This document shows, piece after piece, positions 24,706 through 32,319 of a stretch of 64,000 bases of DNA (positions are counted from its first letter, which is position 1; every line of letters starts with the position of its first letter). The stretch is from Bacteroidota bacterium. GTDB lineage: Bacteria; Bacteroidota; Bacteroidia; JAHEXY01. The notes below the pieces were generated by a model. It worked only from the letters and a program-made list of their open reading frames with translations. It searched no databases and had not been told where the DNA came from. The DNA is taken from contig JAHEXY010000010.1 in NCBI GenBank assembly GCA_023251875.1, positions 98,047 through 162,046 of the forward strand, given 5' to 3'. The position numbers and the translations under genes are program-made.

Positions 24706-24717
24706 TATTTGATTGCT

Positions 24718-24725
24718 TACCTTTG
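24718..24725 (+). promoter_or_regulatory. TACCTTTG box supporting the ATG start of the P450
   Basis: TACCTTTG lies between the transporter stop and the P450 ATG at 24749. An alternative TTG start at 24713 would be upstream of this box, so the ATG is favoured. Confidence 0.4.
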
Positions 24726-24748
24726 TAAAAAAAATACTCTCACGTTTT

Positions 24749-26122
24749 ATGCAAACGACTTTAGAATCACGTTCAAAAACTCTTGTTCAACTCAAAGAAA
24801 CGTTTCCTTTTCTAGGAGCTGGTCTGGAATATTCAAAAGGCCCATTGAAAATGTTTCAACGCATTAGTATAGATTATCCTGATTTAGGTATTGTATTTTT
24901 TAAGCTTACTAATGTGCCTGTTTGCTATGTTTACAATCCCGATTATATACAACACGTTCTACAACAAAATCATAAAAACTATATAAAACCCTATCAATTC
25001 AAGCAATTAAAAATTGTTTTAGGAAATGGATTGGTAACCAGCGAAGGAAGTTTTTGGCTCAAGCAAAGACGCCTGATGCAGCCTGCATTTCACAAACAAA
25101 GACTTGCTACTTTTCTCGATACAATGGTTGGTAAAACAAAATTGAGATTAGAAAATTGGGATAAAAATATTGCATCCAATCAAAGTTTTGATGTGTTTCA
25201 AGAAATGATGGGCCTCACACTCGAAATAGTTTCTGAATGTTTATTCGGAACAAACGTTAGTGAGCAAACTGAAGTAGTAAGTAAGTCCCTCACTTATTTA
25301 ATCGAAGAATTAAATAACAGGGTTAAAGGTGTTGCGCCTTTTCCAATGTGGGTGCCTACTTATAAAAATTTGAAAATAAAAAAAGAAAGAACCGTTTTAG
25401 ATAAAATTGTATTGGATATTATTGCGAATAGAAAAAAATCTACGGAGCGTTATGATGATCTACTAGGTATGATCACAGAAATGCAAGATGCCGATACAGG
25501 CGAAAAAATGAGTGACCAACAATTACGAGACGAAGTAATGACATTGTTTATTGCCGGTCATGAAACCACAGCAAACGCCATTACTTGGGCATTGTACCTT
25601 TTATCTCAAAACAAAGAAGTAGAAAATAAATTTCACCAAGAATTAAAAACGGTTTTAGATGGCAGAATGCCAACACTAGAAGATTTGCAGAAATTAACCT
25701 ACACCATGCAAATTGTGCACGAAACTTTGCGTTTATATCCTTCAGCCTGGATGATGGGACGAAAATCAATTAATGATGATGAAATTGGCGGTTATCATGT
25801 TCCTGCCGGAACCAATATTTTAATGAGTCAATATGTAATACAACGCAATCCGCAATTTTGGGAAAGTGGAGATGCATTTAATCCCGATAATTTTATAGCT
25901 GAAAAAGAAAAAGCCCGACACAAATTTGTTTACTTTCCTTTTGGTGGTGGCCCAAGATTTTGTATCGGAAATAATTTTTCATTAATGGAATTACAAATTA
26001 TGCTTGCTGTAATGGGGCAACATTATAAATTTTCTCATGATCATTCTCATAAAGTAGCGCTTGATCCGCAAATAACATTAAGACCTCTTGGTGGTATGAA
26101 AATGAAATTGGAAAAAAGATAA
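24749..26122 (+). CDS. Cytochrome P450
   Basis: A 457-residue soluble P450. The I-helix is AGHETTANAITWAL (269 onward). The K-helix ExxR is HETLR (Glu325, Arg328). The heme loop is FPFGGGPRFCIGNNFSL with proximal Cys405. The N-terminal part has the C-helix WxxxR motif in FWLKQRRLMQPAF. There is no membrane anchor. Similarity is to the CYP102/fatty-acid hydroxylase and CYP4-like side, judged from the LYPSAWMMGRK region. No ferredoxin or reductase gene is adjacent. The SDR gene follows after 12 bp, so the two probably act on one substrate. Confidence 0.92.
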   Translation: MQTTLESRSKTLVQLKETFPFLGAGLEYSKGPLKMFQRISIDYPDLGIVFFKLTNVPVCYVYNPDYIQHVLQQNHKNYIKPYQFKQLKIVLGNGLVTSEGSFWLKQRRLMQPAFHKQRLATFLDTMVGKTKLRLENWDKNIASNQSFDVFQEMMGLTLEIVSECLFGTNVSEQTEVVSKSLTYLIEELNNRVKGVAPFPMWVPTYKNLKIKKERTVLDKIVLDIIANRKKSTERYDDLLGMITEMQDADTGEKMSDQQLRDEVMTLFIAGHETTANAITWALYLLSQNKEVENKFHQELKTVLDGRMPTLEDLQKLTYTMQIVHETLRLYPSAWMMGRKSINDDEIGGYHVPAGTNILMSQYVIQRNPQFWESGDAFNPDNFIAEKEKARHKFVYFPFGGGPRFCIGNNFSLMELQIMLAVMGQHYKFSHDHSHKVALDPQITLRPLGGMKMKLEKR

Positions 26123-26134
26123 TCGTAAACAGCT

Positions 26135-27127
26135 ATGTCAAATAATCTTACTTTAATTACAGGCTCTACCGGCTTAATAGGGTTTAATATTGCAGAACAA
26201 TTACTCGCAAAAAACAGAAAAGTGAGAGTATTGGTTCGCAATGTGGAAAAAGCCAAACAGGTTTTACCTTCTGCATGCGAATTTTATCAAGGAGATATTA
26301 CTGATATTGGCTCTATTGAAAAAGCAATGCAAGATGTAGCTATAATTTATCATTGTGCCGGCCTTCCGGAACAATGGTTAAAATCAAATACCACATTTGA
26401 TATTATTAATGCCAATGGCACAAAAAATATAGTTGACATTGCATTAAAAAATAAAGTAAATAAATTTATCTACACAAGCACCATTGATGTTTTTAAAGCC
26501 GGTAAAGGAGAACAATTTGATGAGAGTATTATTGATGATCAGCCCAAAGGAACGTATTACGAAAGATCGAAACAAAAAGCCGATAAGATTGTAACCGATG
26601 CCTTACAAAAAGGCTTACAAGCTATTTTTCTTCATCCGTCAGGAGTATACGGTTATGGACCCAAAAATACCGGAGAAGCAGGACTCAATGGCTTATTAAT
26701 AAAGTATTATAAAAAAGAATTACCTGCAATTTTACCAGGAGGCATGCCTGTTGTATATTCTACAGATGTTGCCAGTGGCCATATCTTAGCTGAAGAAAAA
26801 GCAAAAACAGGAGCAAGATATATTTTAAGCGAAGAATATTATCCCTTAGTTGATATTTTTAAAATTGCAGCTCCCATACTCAATAAAACTTATGTGCCAT
26901 TTGTAGTGCCACTATCAATTGCAAAAGGCATTTCAAGAATGGGAGAACTAGTAGCAAGTGTGATTAATAAACCGCCTTTGGTTCCTGCCGGACAATTAAC
27001 GTTTTCGCAATGGCAAGCAAAGCCTATTAATACTAAAGCTAAGAAAGAATTAGGCTGGACATCTCTTTCATTACATGATGGAATAAAAACAACAATCGAT
27101 TTTTTAAAACAAAGTGGGCAAATTTAA
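26135..27127 (+). CDS. NAD(P)-dependent epimerase/dehydratase-like extended SDR
   Basis: A 330-residue extended short-chain dehydrogenase. The nucleotide-binding motif is LITGSTGLIGFNIAEQL (TGxxGxxG), with Arg residues in VRVLVRN. The catalytic region has YTSTIDVF and TYYERSKQKADK (YxxxK). HPSGVYGYGPKN and PVVYSTDVASGHILAEEK fit the 3-beta-hydroxysteroid/flavonoid-reductase type more than sugar epimerases. It follows the P450 by 12 bp and likely forms an operon with it. The substrate is unknown. Confidence 0.85.
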   Translation: MSNNLTLITGSTGLIGFNIAEQLLAKNRKVRVLVRNVEKAKQVLPSACEFYQGDITDIGSIEKAMQDVAIIYHCAGLPEQWLKSNTTFDIINANGTKNIVDIALKNKVNKFIYTSTIDVFKAGKGEQFDESIIDDQPKGTYYERSKQKADKIVTDALQKGLQAIFLHPSGVYGYGPKNTGEAGLNGLLIKYYKKELPAILPGGMPVVYSTDVASGHILAEEKAKTGARYILSEEYYPLVDIFKIAAPILNKTYVPFVVPLSIAKGISRMGELVASVINKPPLVPAGQLTFSQWQAKPINTKAKKELGWTSLSLHDGIKTTIDFLKQSGQI

Positions 27128-27130
27128 ACC

Positions 27131-27227
27131 TTAAGGGTAGTTCCAAAAATTACAATTTGTGTTCCTCTCTTCGAGAGGGATTAAGGGAGAGGAGGCAAAA
27201 AAAATCAATTTTTGGAACTGCCCTTAA
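27131..27227. mobile_element. MITE-like element B (inverted copy of element A)
   Basis: TTAAGGGTAGTTCCAAAAATT at the left and AATTTTTGGAACTGCCCTTAA at the right form inverted ends. The interior contains CCTCTCTTCGAGAGGGATTA and GGGAGAGGAGG. Its reverse complement aligns with 17573-17661 almost throughout. It sits exactly between two convergent genes and could also stop transcription from both sides. Confidence 0.8.
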
Positions 27228-27233
27228 TGACTA

Positions 27234-27845
27234 TTAAGAATCAGATTCTTTAAACAACAAATTCGTTTCTTCAATATAATTTCTCAATTCATCTTGCCCC
27301 AATTTTTTTTCTGCAGAAGTAATAAACATTTGCGGAAGTTCTTCCCAATACTGATATAATGCAGTTTTATAGGCTCCAAGATTTTTGGCCAATTCGTTTC
27401 TTGTTAATTTATCTGTTTTAGTAAATACAAGTACAAAGGGAATTTCAGATTCTCCCATCCATCGCATAAATTTATTATCTGCCTCTTGCATAGAAATTCT
27501 GCTATCTATCAGCAAAAAAACCACCATTAAATTATTTCGCTTTACTAAATAATCTCTTACCATTTTTTCCCATTTGGCAATAGCCGTTTTTGAAATTTTA
27601 GCGAATCCATAACCAGGCAAATCGACTAAATACCAATTGTTATTAATTAAAAAATGATTGATCAATTGCGTTTTACCTGGAGTAGAAGATGTTTTAGCCA
27701 ATTGCTTGCGTCCAGTAAACATATTTATCAATGATGATTTTCCCACATTTGATCTGCCAATAAAAGCATATTCCGCTTTATCAGGAATTGGGCATTGAGA
27801 ATAAGAGGTAGAGCTTTTTATAAATTCTGCGGAGGAGATGATCAT
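27234..27845 (-). CDS. engB: Ribosome biogenesis GTPase EngB (YihA/YsxC)
   Basis: A 203-residue GTPase with all motifs: G1 GRSNVGKSSLINMF, switch region TSSTPGKTQLINHF, G3 DLPGYGFAK, G4 TKTDK and G5 TSAEKKLG. The family is essential in most bacteria and helps assemble the large ribosomal subunit. Length is normal. The zeta-toxin gene is 14 bp upstream on the same strand, so engB may be partly read from that promoter. This puts an essential gene behind a toxin-antitoxin module. Confidence 0.95.
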   Translation of the reverse strand: MIISSAEFIKSSTSYSQCPIPDKAEYAFIGRSNVGKSSLINMFTGRKQLAKTSSTPGKTQLINHFLINNNWYLVDLPGYGFAKISKTAIAKWEKMVRDYLVKRNNLMVVFLLIDSRISMQEADNKFMRWMGESEIPFVLVFTKTDKLTRNELAKNLGAYKTALYQYWEELPQMFITSAEKKLGQDELRNYIEETNLLFKESDS

Positions 27846-27859
27846 TAAGCAAACAAGTA

Positions 27860-28591
27860 TTATTTATTTTGTATGTAATTGCTAATCCATAAAGGAAAAT
27901 TTGTTTGATAATATGTCAAATGATTTCCTTTATATGTTTCTAAAATTAAACTTTGTTGCTTTCCTGAATTATCAAACAAGTAAGCCCTATAAACATTACA
28001 AATAGCAAGTGGCAAAAGGTTTAAAGAAGAAAAGTATCGTGATTTTATTTTATCGTCCGAAACATTATGCCCTCCCTTTTTTACTCTACTACTAATTCTA
28101 TACTGATTAATGGATGGATTATCGGTACAAATAAAGTACAAGTATGTTTTATAGCCTAACGCATTCGCTTCTTCTATCTCTTTTATTTTGGAATCATGGC
28201 TCATTACCGTCTCGAAAGAAAATGACAATCCATTTTTTAATAATTGACTCCTAATAAAAGCTGCTGCAAATGCAGCTTCATATGAATGTGTTTTAACAGA
28301 AGTCCGTAATAAAAAGTTATCTTTTAAAATAAGATTAATTTTATATCCATCTTTCTTGGCTTTATCTATTAAGGTAGAATTGGCATAAAATTTTTGATAT
28401 TCTTTTATACCTGGTCTTATCCCAATAGAAGATAAGTCAATTAGTTTTTTCTCAGTTAATTGTTTTTGTATTTCATCCGCATTTATAAAATATCCGGTAG
28501 AATAGTTTTTTTTAAATTCTTCAAATAATGTAGACTTCCCAGAACCATTAGGGCCTGCAAATATTCTAATTCTTTTATCTTGCTTTGACAT
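27860..28591 (-). CDS. Zeta-toxin-like P-loop kinase
   Basis: A 243-residue protein. The Walker A is FAGPNGSGKSTLFEEF (GPNGSGKS at 13-20). FINADEIQ follows, as in zeta/PezT toxins. LSFSFETVMSHDSKIKEIEEA carries the conserved ExVxS core, and SRVKKGGHNVSDDKIKSRYF has the basic ATP-lid motif. Zeta toxins phosphorylate UDP-N-acetylsugars and block wall synthesis. Other members act on different substrates. About 50 residues between NADEIQ and the second motif are longer than in typical zeta. The upstream 75-codon gene ends 3 bp before the start and is the likely antitoxin. Confidence 0.85.
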   Translation of the reverse strand: MSKQDKRIRIFAGPNGSGKSTLFEEFKKNYSTGYFINADEIQKQLTEKKLIDLSSIGIRPGIKEYQKFYANSTLIDKAKKDGYKINLILKDNFLLRTSVKTHSYEAAFAAAFIRSQLLKNGLSFSFETVMSHDSKIKEIEEANALGYKTYLYFICTDNPSINQYRISSRVKKGGHNVSDDKIKSRYFSSLNLLPLAICNVYRAYLFDNSGKQQSLILETYKGNHLTYYQTNFPLWISNYIQNK

Positions 28592-28594
28592 TGA

Positions 28595-28822
28595 TTATTT
28601 TTTCTTTTCGAGCTTCTTCTTTTCAACAATCTCTGTTCTTGAACCATCAGGTTTTTCACAATAAAGTTTGCCATTTTCCATATATACTATATCCAAACCA
28701 AGCGCCTTTGATTCTCTTATTGCTTGCGCAGAACTATCCCTCGCAATTTTAGCCAGCGGATGCATTCGCCTACTTGCTTTAATAGACTTTTTGATTTTAG
28801 CAGTTTTGCCCATATAATGCAT
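28595..28822 (-). CDS. Small basic protein, probable partner of the zeta-like toxin
   Basis: A 75-residue protein (72 if started at the second Met), very rich in Lys, with KASRRMHPLAKIARDSSAQA, LGLDIVYMENGKLYCEKPDG and a Lys/Glu tail. Similar small proteins precede zeta-like kinases in many genomes and are annotated as antitoxins. The gene is 3 bp from the kinase start, so translation is probably coupled. It does not resemble the epsilon antitoxin, so the role is inferred from position. Confidence 0.65.
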   Translation of the reverse strand: MHYMGKTAKIKKSIKASRRMHPLAKIARDSSAQAIRESKALGLDIVYMENGKLYCEKPDGSRTEIVEKKKLEKKK

Positions 28823-28885
28823 TTTTCATTATCAATGTACAAATTTCATTTAAATTAGATTTTCTAACCAAATATATCGCTCCTT

Positions 28886-29395
28886 TTAATTTATTCCCTT
28901 TTGTTTTTTCCAATTTCTAATTTTTGTTCTTGCACTTTTATAAGGTGAAGATGTATTGATATTAATCCATCTCCCTAAAGGCCACTTTTCACCAGTCCAA
29001 TTATAAATGCCAATACTATATAACTGCGCATTGGAGTTTTCGCTAATAATATTTTCAATTTTTGCTACAACTTCTTCAAATTCTACTAATAATTCTTGGT
29101 AGGAATGATTTTGGTAGGTTTCATAAAAATGCTTTGCCAAATCCCCCAACTGATTCCATTTAAAATTTTTATTAGGCATTTCGGGTAATTTCCCTTTTTT
29201 CCCTTCTTCATACCATCCTATCAGTAATTCCCCCCAACCAATTTGATAAGCAACAACTTCACAAACAGAAACAGCTCCTTGAACTGTTTTTTCTCTGCTA
29301 AAATGATGAGGAATTGAGAGTAATTCTGTTTCTAATTTTAAATATTCCTTCTTTAAAGTTTCCGTTAATTCAGATTTTGAGCTTGGGATGGGCAT
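28886..29395 (-). CDS. ClbS/DfsB-family four-helix protein
   Basis: A 169-residue protein. SKSELTETLKKEYLKLETEL, VSVCEVVAYQIGWGELLIGWYEEGKKG, MPNKNFKWNQLGDLAKHFYE and YNWTGEKWPLGRWININTSSPYKSAR match the ClbS/DfsB (DUF1706) family with its DinB-like helical bundle. ClbS hydrolyses the colibactin cyclopropane and protects DNA. Most relatives are uncharacterised. It follows the hydrolase gene by 11 bp on the minus strand, suggesting an operon of the two. Confidence 0.85.
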   Translation of the reverse strand: MPIPSSKSELTETLKKEYLKLETELLSIPHHFSREKTVQGAVSVCEVVAYQIGWGELLIGWYEEGKKGKLPEMPNKNFKWNQLGDLAKHFYETYQNHSYQELLVEFEEVVAKIENIISENSNAQLYSIGIYNWTGEKWPLGRWININTSSPYKSARTKIRNWKKQKGIN

Positions 29396-29406
29396 ACTAC
29401 AATTAT

Positions 29407-30168
29407 CTACTTATTGTTTTTTGAAAGCCACTCCCCCAACACCTTATTAAACTCCTCAGGTTGTTCCATCATGGCTGCATGCCCACATTTATCTATCCAA
29501 AACAAATCTGAATTTTTTATGAGGGCATTAAATTCTACTGCTACTTCAGGAGGTGTAATGGTATCTTGCTTTCCCCAAATTAAACAGGTGGGTTGCGTTA
29601 TTGCATGTAAATCATCTTTCATATTATGGCGAGTGGCAGATTTTGCCAATGCCAATATTCTAAGCAATTTGTTTCTATCTCCAACAATTTCAAATACTTC
29701 ATCAACCAGTTCTTTTGAGGCATGTTCAGGATTATAAAACGTTAATCCCACTCTTTCTTTTATATAATTATAATCTTCTCTTCTCGGAAAAGAAGATCCA
29801 AATGCGCTTTCATATAAGCCTGAACTTCCTGTTAAAACAAGATTTTTTACTTTTTCAGGATGCTTAGTAGTATATACCAAACCCACATGCCCTCCCAATG
29901 AATTTCCCAACAGAATTACATCCTTATAATTTTTGTATTCAATAAATTCATGCACAAATTTAGCAAGGCTTTTTACTCCGGTATCTATTAATGAAAGCGA
30001 GTAAATGGGAAGTTTAGGTATTACTACTTTATAATTTTTTTCAAAGTGGGAAAACAAGTCTTTAAAATTACTTAAAGCACCAAACAAGCCATGTAATAAT
30101 ATTAAAGTAGGCCCATTTCCATGCTCAATGTATTCAAAACCATTGTCTTCTTTTAATTGATATTCCAT
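29407..30168 (-). CDS. Alpha/beta hydrolase
   Basis: A 253-residue single-domain hydrolase. The oxyanion loop is HGLFGALSNF. The nucleophile is Ser in LLGNSLGGHVGL (GxSxG). The acid is Asp in WGKQDTITPPEVA and the base is His in DKCGHAAMMEQPEEF. A cap domain of about 60 residues lies between. The ATG at 30168 is chosen over 30210 because the homologous part begins MEYQLKEDNGFEYIEHG and a TATTTTTG promoter box lies just upstream. The substrate is unknown. The fold is intact. Confidence 0.9.
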   Translation of the reverse strand: MEYQLKEDNGFEYIEHGNGPTLILLHGLFGALSNFKDLFSHFEKNYKVVIPKLPIYSLSLIDTGVKSLAKFVHEFIEYKNYKDVILLGNSLGGHVGLVYTTKHPEKVKNLVLTGSSGLYESAFGSSFPRREDYNYIKERVGLTFYNPEHASKELVDEVFEIVGDRNKLLRILALAKSATRHNMKDDLHAITQPTCLIWGKQDTITPPEVAVEFNALIKNSDLFWIDKCGHAAMMEQPEEFNKVLGEWLSKNNK

Positions 30169-30356
30169 TTTCAATATATTATAAAGCCAAAAATACAAAA
30201 AAATGCCCAATTGTTTGCATTAGTTTGTCTTATCTAAAACAACATACAACATTCTATTTATCAGAAAAATATAACACCAACAACAGCTTCTCTTCAATGA
30301 TATTTTCTATCGTATTGTCAATTTACTTCATCATTTGTTAATAAATATACATGGCA

Positions 30357-30403
30357 AAAGTGGGAGAAAGTGGTAAAATGTGGTAACTTATTTTCTACTT
30401 TTG
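30357..30403 (+). promoter_or_regulatory. mraZ promoter with three 10-bp-spaced MraZ boxes
   Basis: AAAGTGG, AAAGTGG and AATGTGG have their GTGG cores at 30360, 30370 and 30380, exactly one helical turn apart. They are followed by the -7 box TACTTTTG at 30396-30403 and the mraZ ATG at 30432. MraZ from other bacteria binds 10-bp-spaced GTGG-type direct repeats in its own promoter. Here the boxes occupy the -33 region, consistent with repression. A fourth TGTGG is at 30420. Confidence 0.7.
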
Positions 30404-30431
30404 CGTTAATAGGTGTAAATGTGGTAATAAA

Positions 30432-30899
30432 ATGACAAATTTCCTTGGCGAATACGAATGTAAACTCGATGCAAAAGGCAGAGTAATGCTGCCAGCGGGT
30501 TTAAAAAAGCAGGTACAACCTGCTGCCCAAGAGAAATTTGTAATAAACCGAGGCTTTGAAAAACATTTGGTTTTATATCCTATGAATGAATGGGAGCAAA
30601 CAAGTAAAGAGGTAAACAAACTCAATATGTATGTAAAAGAAAACCGAGAGTTTGTTAGAAGATTTTATAACGGAGCCACAGAATTAGAGCTTGATGCTAC
30701 CGGTCGATTATTACTCCCAAAAAGATTATTAGAATATGCAGGGGTTGACAAAGATTTAATATTTGTTGCTTGTGCTAACAGAATTGAAATATGGAATACA
30801 GAAACCTATGATAAGCATATGAGTGATGATACAATAGACTTTGCCGGCTTAGCAGAAAAGGTAATGGGTGTAAATAAAAATGATGATAAACAACAGTAA
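30432..30899 (+). CDS. mraZ: Transcriptional regulator MraZ
   Basis: A 155-residue protein with two tandem SpoVT/AbrB-like halves: FLGEYECKLDAKGRVMLPAGLKKQ and TELELDATGRLLLPKRLLEYAG. Each carries the DxxGRxxxP motif. It is the first gene of the dcw cluster and represses it in other bacteria. Three GTGG boxes stand in its promoter. The stop codon overlaps the start of rsmH by 20 bp. Confidence 0.96.
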   Translation: MTNFLGEYECKLDAKGRVMLPAGLKKQVQPAAQEKFVINRGFEKHLVLYPMNEWEQTSKEVNKLNMYVKENREFVRRFYNGATELELDATGRLLLPKRLLEYAGVDKDLIFVACANRIEIWNTETYDKHMSDDTIDFAGLAEKVMGVNKNDDKQQ

Positions 30900-31797
30900 C
30901 ACATATCACGAACCTGTTTTGTTGCAAGAATCGGTAGATGGATTGAATATTCATGCTGCCGGTATTTATGTTGATGTTACCTATGGCGGTGGTGGCCACA
31001 CCAATGAAATTGCCAAGCAATTAAAAACCGGAAAAGTTTACGCTTTTGATAGAGATGTTGATGCTGTTGAAAATGAAGTTGGGAATAAAAAAGTAGAAAT
31101 GATTCATCATGACTATAGATACCTAAAAAACTTTTTGAAATACTATAAAGCGATTCCTGTTGATGGAATATTGGCCGACTTAGGCGTTTCATCTCATCAA
31201 TTTGATAATGCCGAAAGAGGATTTTCTATTCGTAGCGAAGCTGATTTAGATATGCGCATGGATAAAGACATTGCACTTACTGCAAAAAAAATAGTGAATG
31301 AATATTCAGAAGAAAAACTGCAAGATATTTTTTATCACTATGGGGAATTGTTCAATGCTTCAAAAATTGCAAGAGCTATTGTAGCATATCGAGAAGAAAA
31401 CAGCATTGAAACAACTGAAGAATTAAAAAGAGCCATTGCAAGCTGTACCATTAAAAGCAAAGAACATCAATTTTATGCTCAAGTTTTTCAAGCATTAAGA
31501 ATAGAAGTAAACGATGAACTGGGCTCTTTAAAAGAAATGTTATTGCAATCTAAAGATGTATTGAAAATTGGAGGAAGACTGGTTATTATCTCTTATCACT
31601 CTTTAGAAGATCGTTTGGTAAAAAATTACATCAGCAAAGGTCAATTTGAAGGAGAACCCGAAAAAGATTTGTATGGAAATTATTCTGTTCCTTTTAAAAC
31701 AATACATAAGAAAGTAATTGTACCAAGTGAAGAAGAAATAAAAAGAAACAACAGAGCAAGAAGTGCCAAATTAAGAATAGCGGAAAGAGTAGTTTAG
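30880..31797 (+). CDS. rsmH: 16S rRNA (cytosine1402-N4)-methyltransferase RsmH
   Basis: A 305-residue enzyme. YHEPVLLQESVDGLNI starts the family. The SAM motif is YVDVTYGGGGHTNEIAK, followed by YAFDRDVDAVENEV, GILADLGVSSHQFDNAERGFSIR, LDMRMD, the helical insert EEKLQDIFYHYGE and LVIISYHSLEDRLVKNYI. It methylates C1402 in the ribosomal P site. It overlaps mraZ by 20 bp, which implies coupled translation. Confidence 0.96.
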   Translation: MMINNSNTYHEPVLLQESVDGLNIHAAGIYVDVTYGGGGHTNEIAKQLKTGKVYAFDRDVDAVENEVGNKKVEMIHHDYRYLKNFLKYYKAIPVDGILADLGVSSHQFDNAERGFSIRSEADLDMRMDKDIALTAKKIVNEYSEEKLQDIFYHYGELFNASKIARAIVAYREENSIETTEELKRAIASCTIKSKEHQFYAQVFQALRIEVNDELGSLKEMLLQSKDVLKIGGRLVIISYHSLEDRLVKNYISKGQFEGEPEKDLYGNYSVPFKTIHKKVIVPSEEEIKRNNRARSAKLRIAERVV

Positions 31798-31882
31798 TTA
31801 TTCGTTGTTAGAAAAATCAGTTTTAAAAAATAATATTATTTACCATAAATAAAACCTTTAGCTTGAATTTAAAAATTTCTAT

Positions 31883-31916
31883 ACGAACAACTAATAACTA
31901 ACAACCAACAACTAAT
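31883..31916. repeat. Dispersed TAACAACCAACAACTAA-type repeat before ftsL
   Basis: Reverse-complement twin of the repeat inside the MoeB-like gene (18464-18500), with one mismatch over about 30 bp. It ends next to the ftsL start and fills the end of the 123-bp rsmH-ftsL gap. Confidence 0.6.
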
Positions 31917-31920
31917 TGTT

Positions 31921-32319
31921 GTGAACAAACTAAAAGAACAAAATACAGAAGTAACCGAAAAGCCTACTGAAAAAGTGGTCGAGAAAAAAACGTCCACTAA
32001 AAACCCTGCAAAAGAATTGGTAAAGATTTTAAATGGAGAAGTTTTTACTAAAGAAACTATCATGGATTTTTTACCCTTTGTTGCTTTTCTTTCTTTACTA
32101 GCAATACTATATATATCAAACACTTTTTATGCTGAAAAAACAATAAGAAAAATTAATAGCCTTACGAATGAATTAAAAGAATTAAAAGCCGAATCTATTA
32201 CTGCAAGATCTGATCGAATGTTTAAAAGCAAACAATCGGAAGTAGCTAAAGAGGCAGATAAAATTGGATTAAAAGAATCTGTAGAACCACCAATAAAACT
32301 AATTGCCGATACCCAATAA
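31921..32319 (+). CDS. ftsL: FtsL-like division protein
   Basis: A 132-residue bitopic protein: charged cytoplasmic N-terminus (about 1-48, Lys/Glu/Thr-rich), one membrane segment (DFLPFVAFLSLLAILYI, about 50-67) and a periplasmic coiled coil (IRKINSLTNELKELKAESI). Position between rsmH and ftsI and topology define it as FtsL. Sequence identity alone would be weak. The only usable start is a GTG at 31921, directly after a dispersed repeat. The last base overlaps the ftsI start. Confidence 0.85.
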   Translation: MNKLKEQNTEVTEKPTEKVVEKKTSTKNPAKELVKILNGEVFTKETIMDFLPFVAFLSLLAILYISNTFYAEKTIRKINSLTNELKELKAESITARSDRMFKSKQSEVAKEADKIGLKESVEPPIKLIADTQ

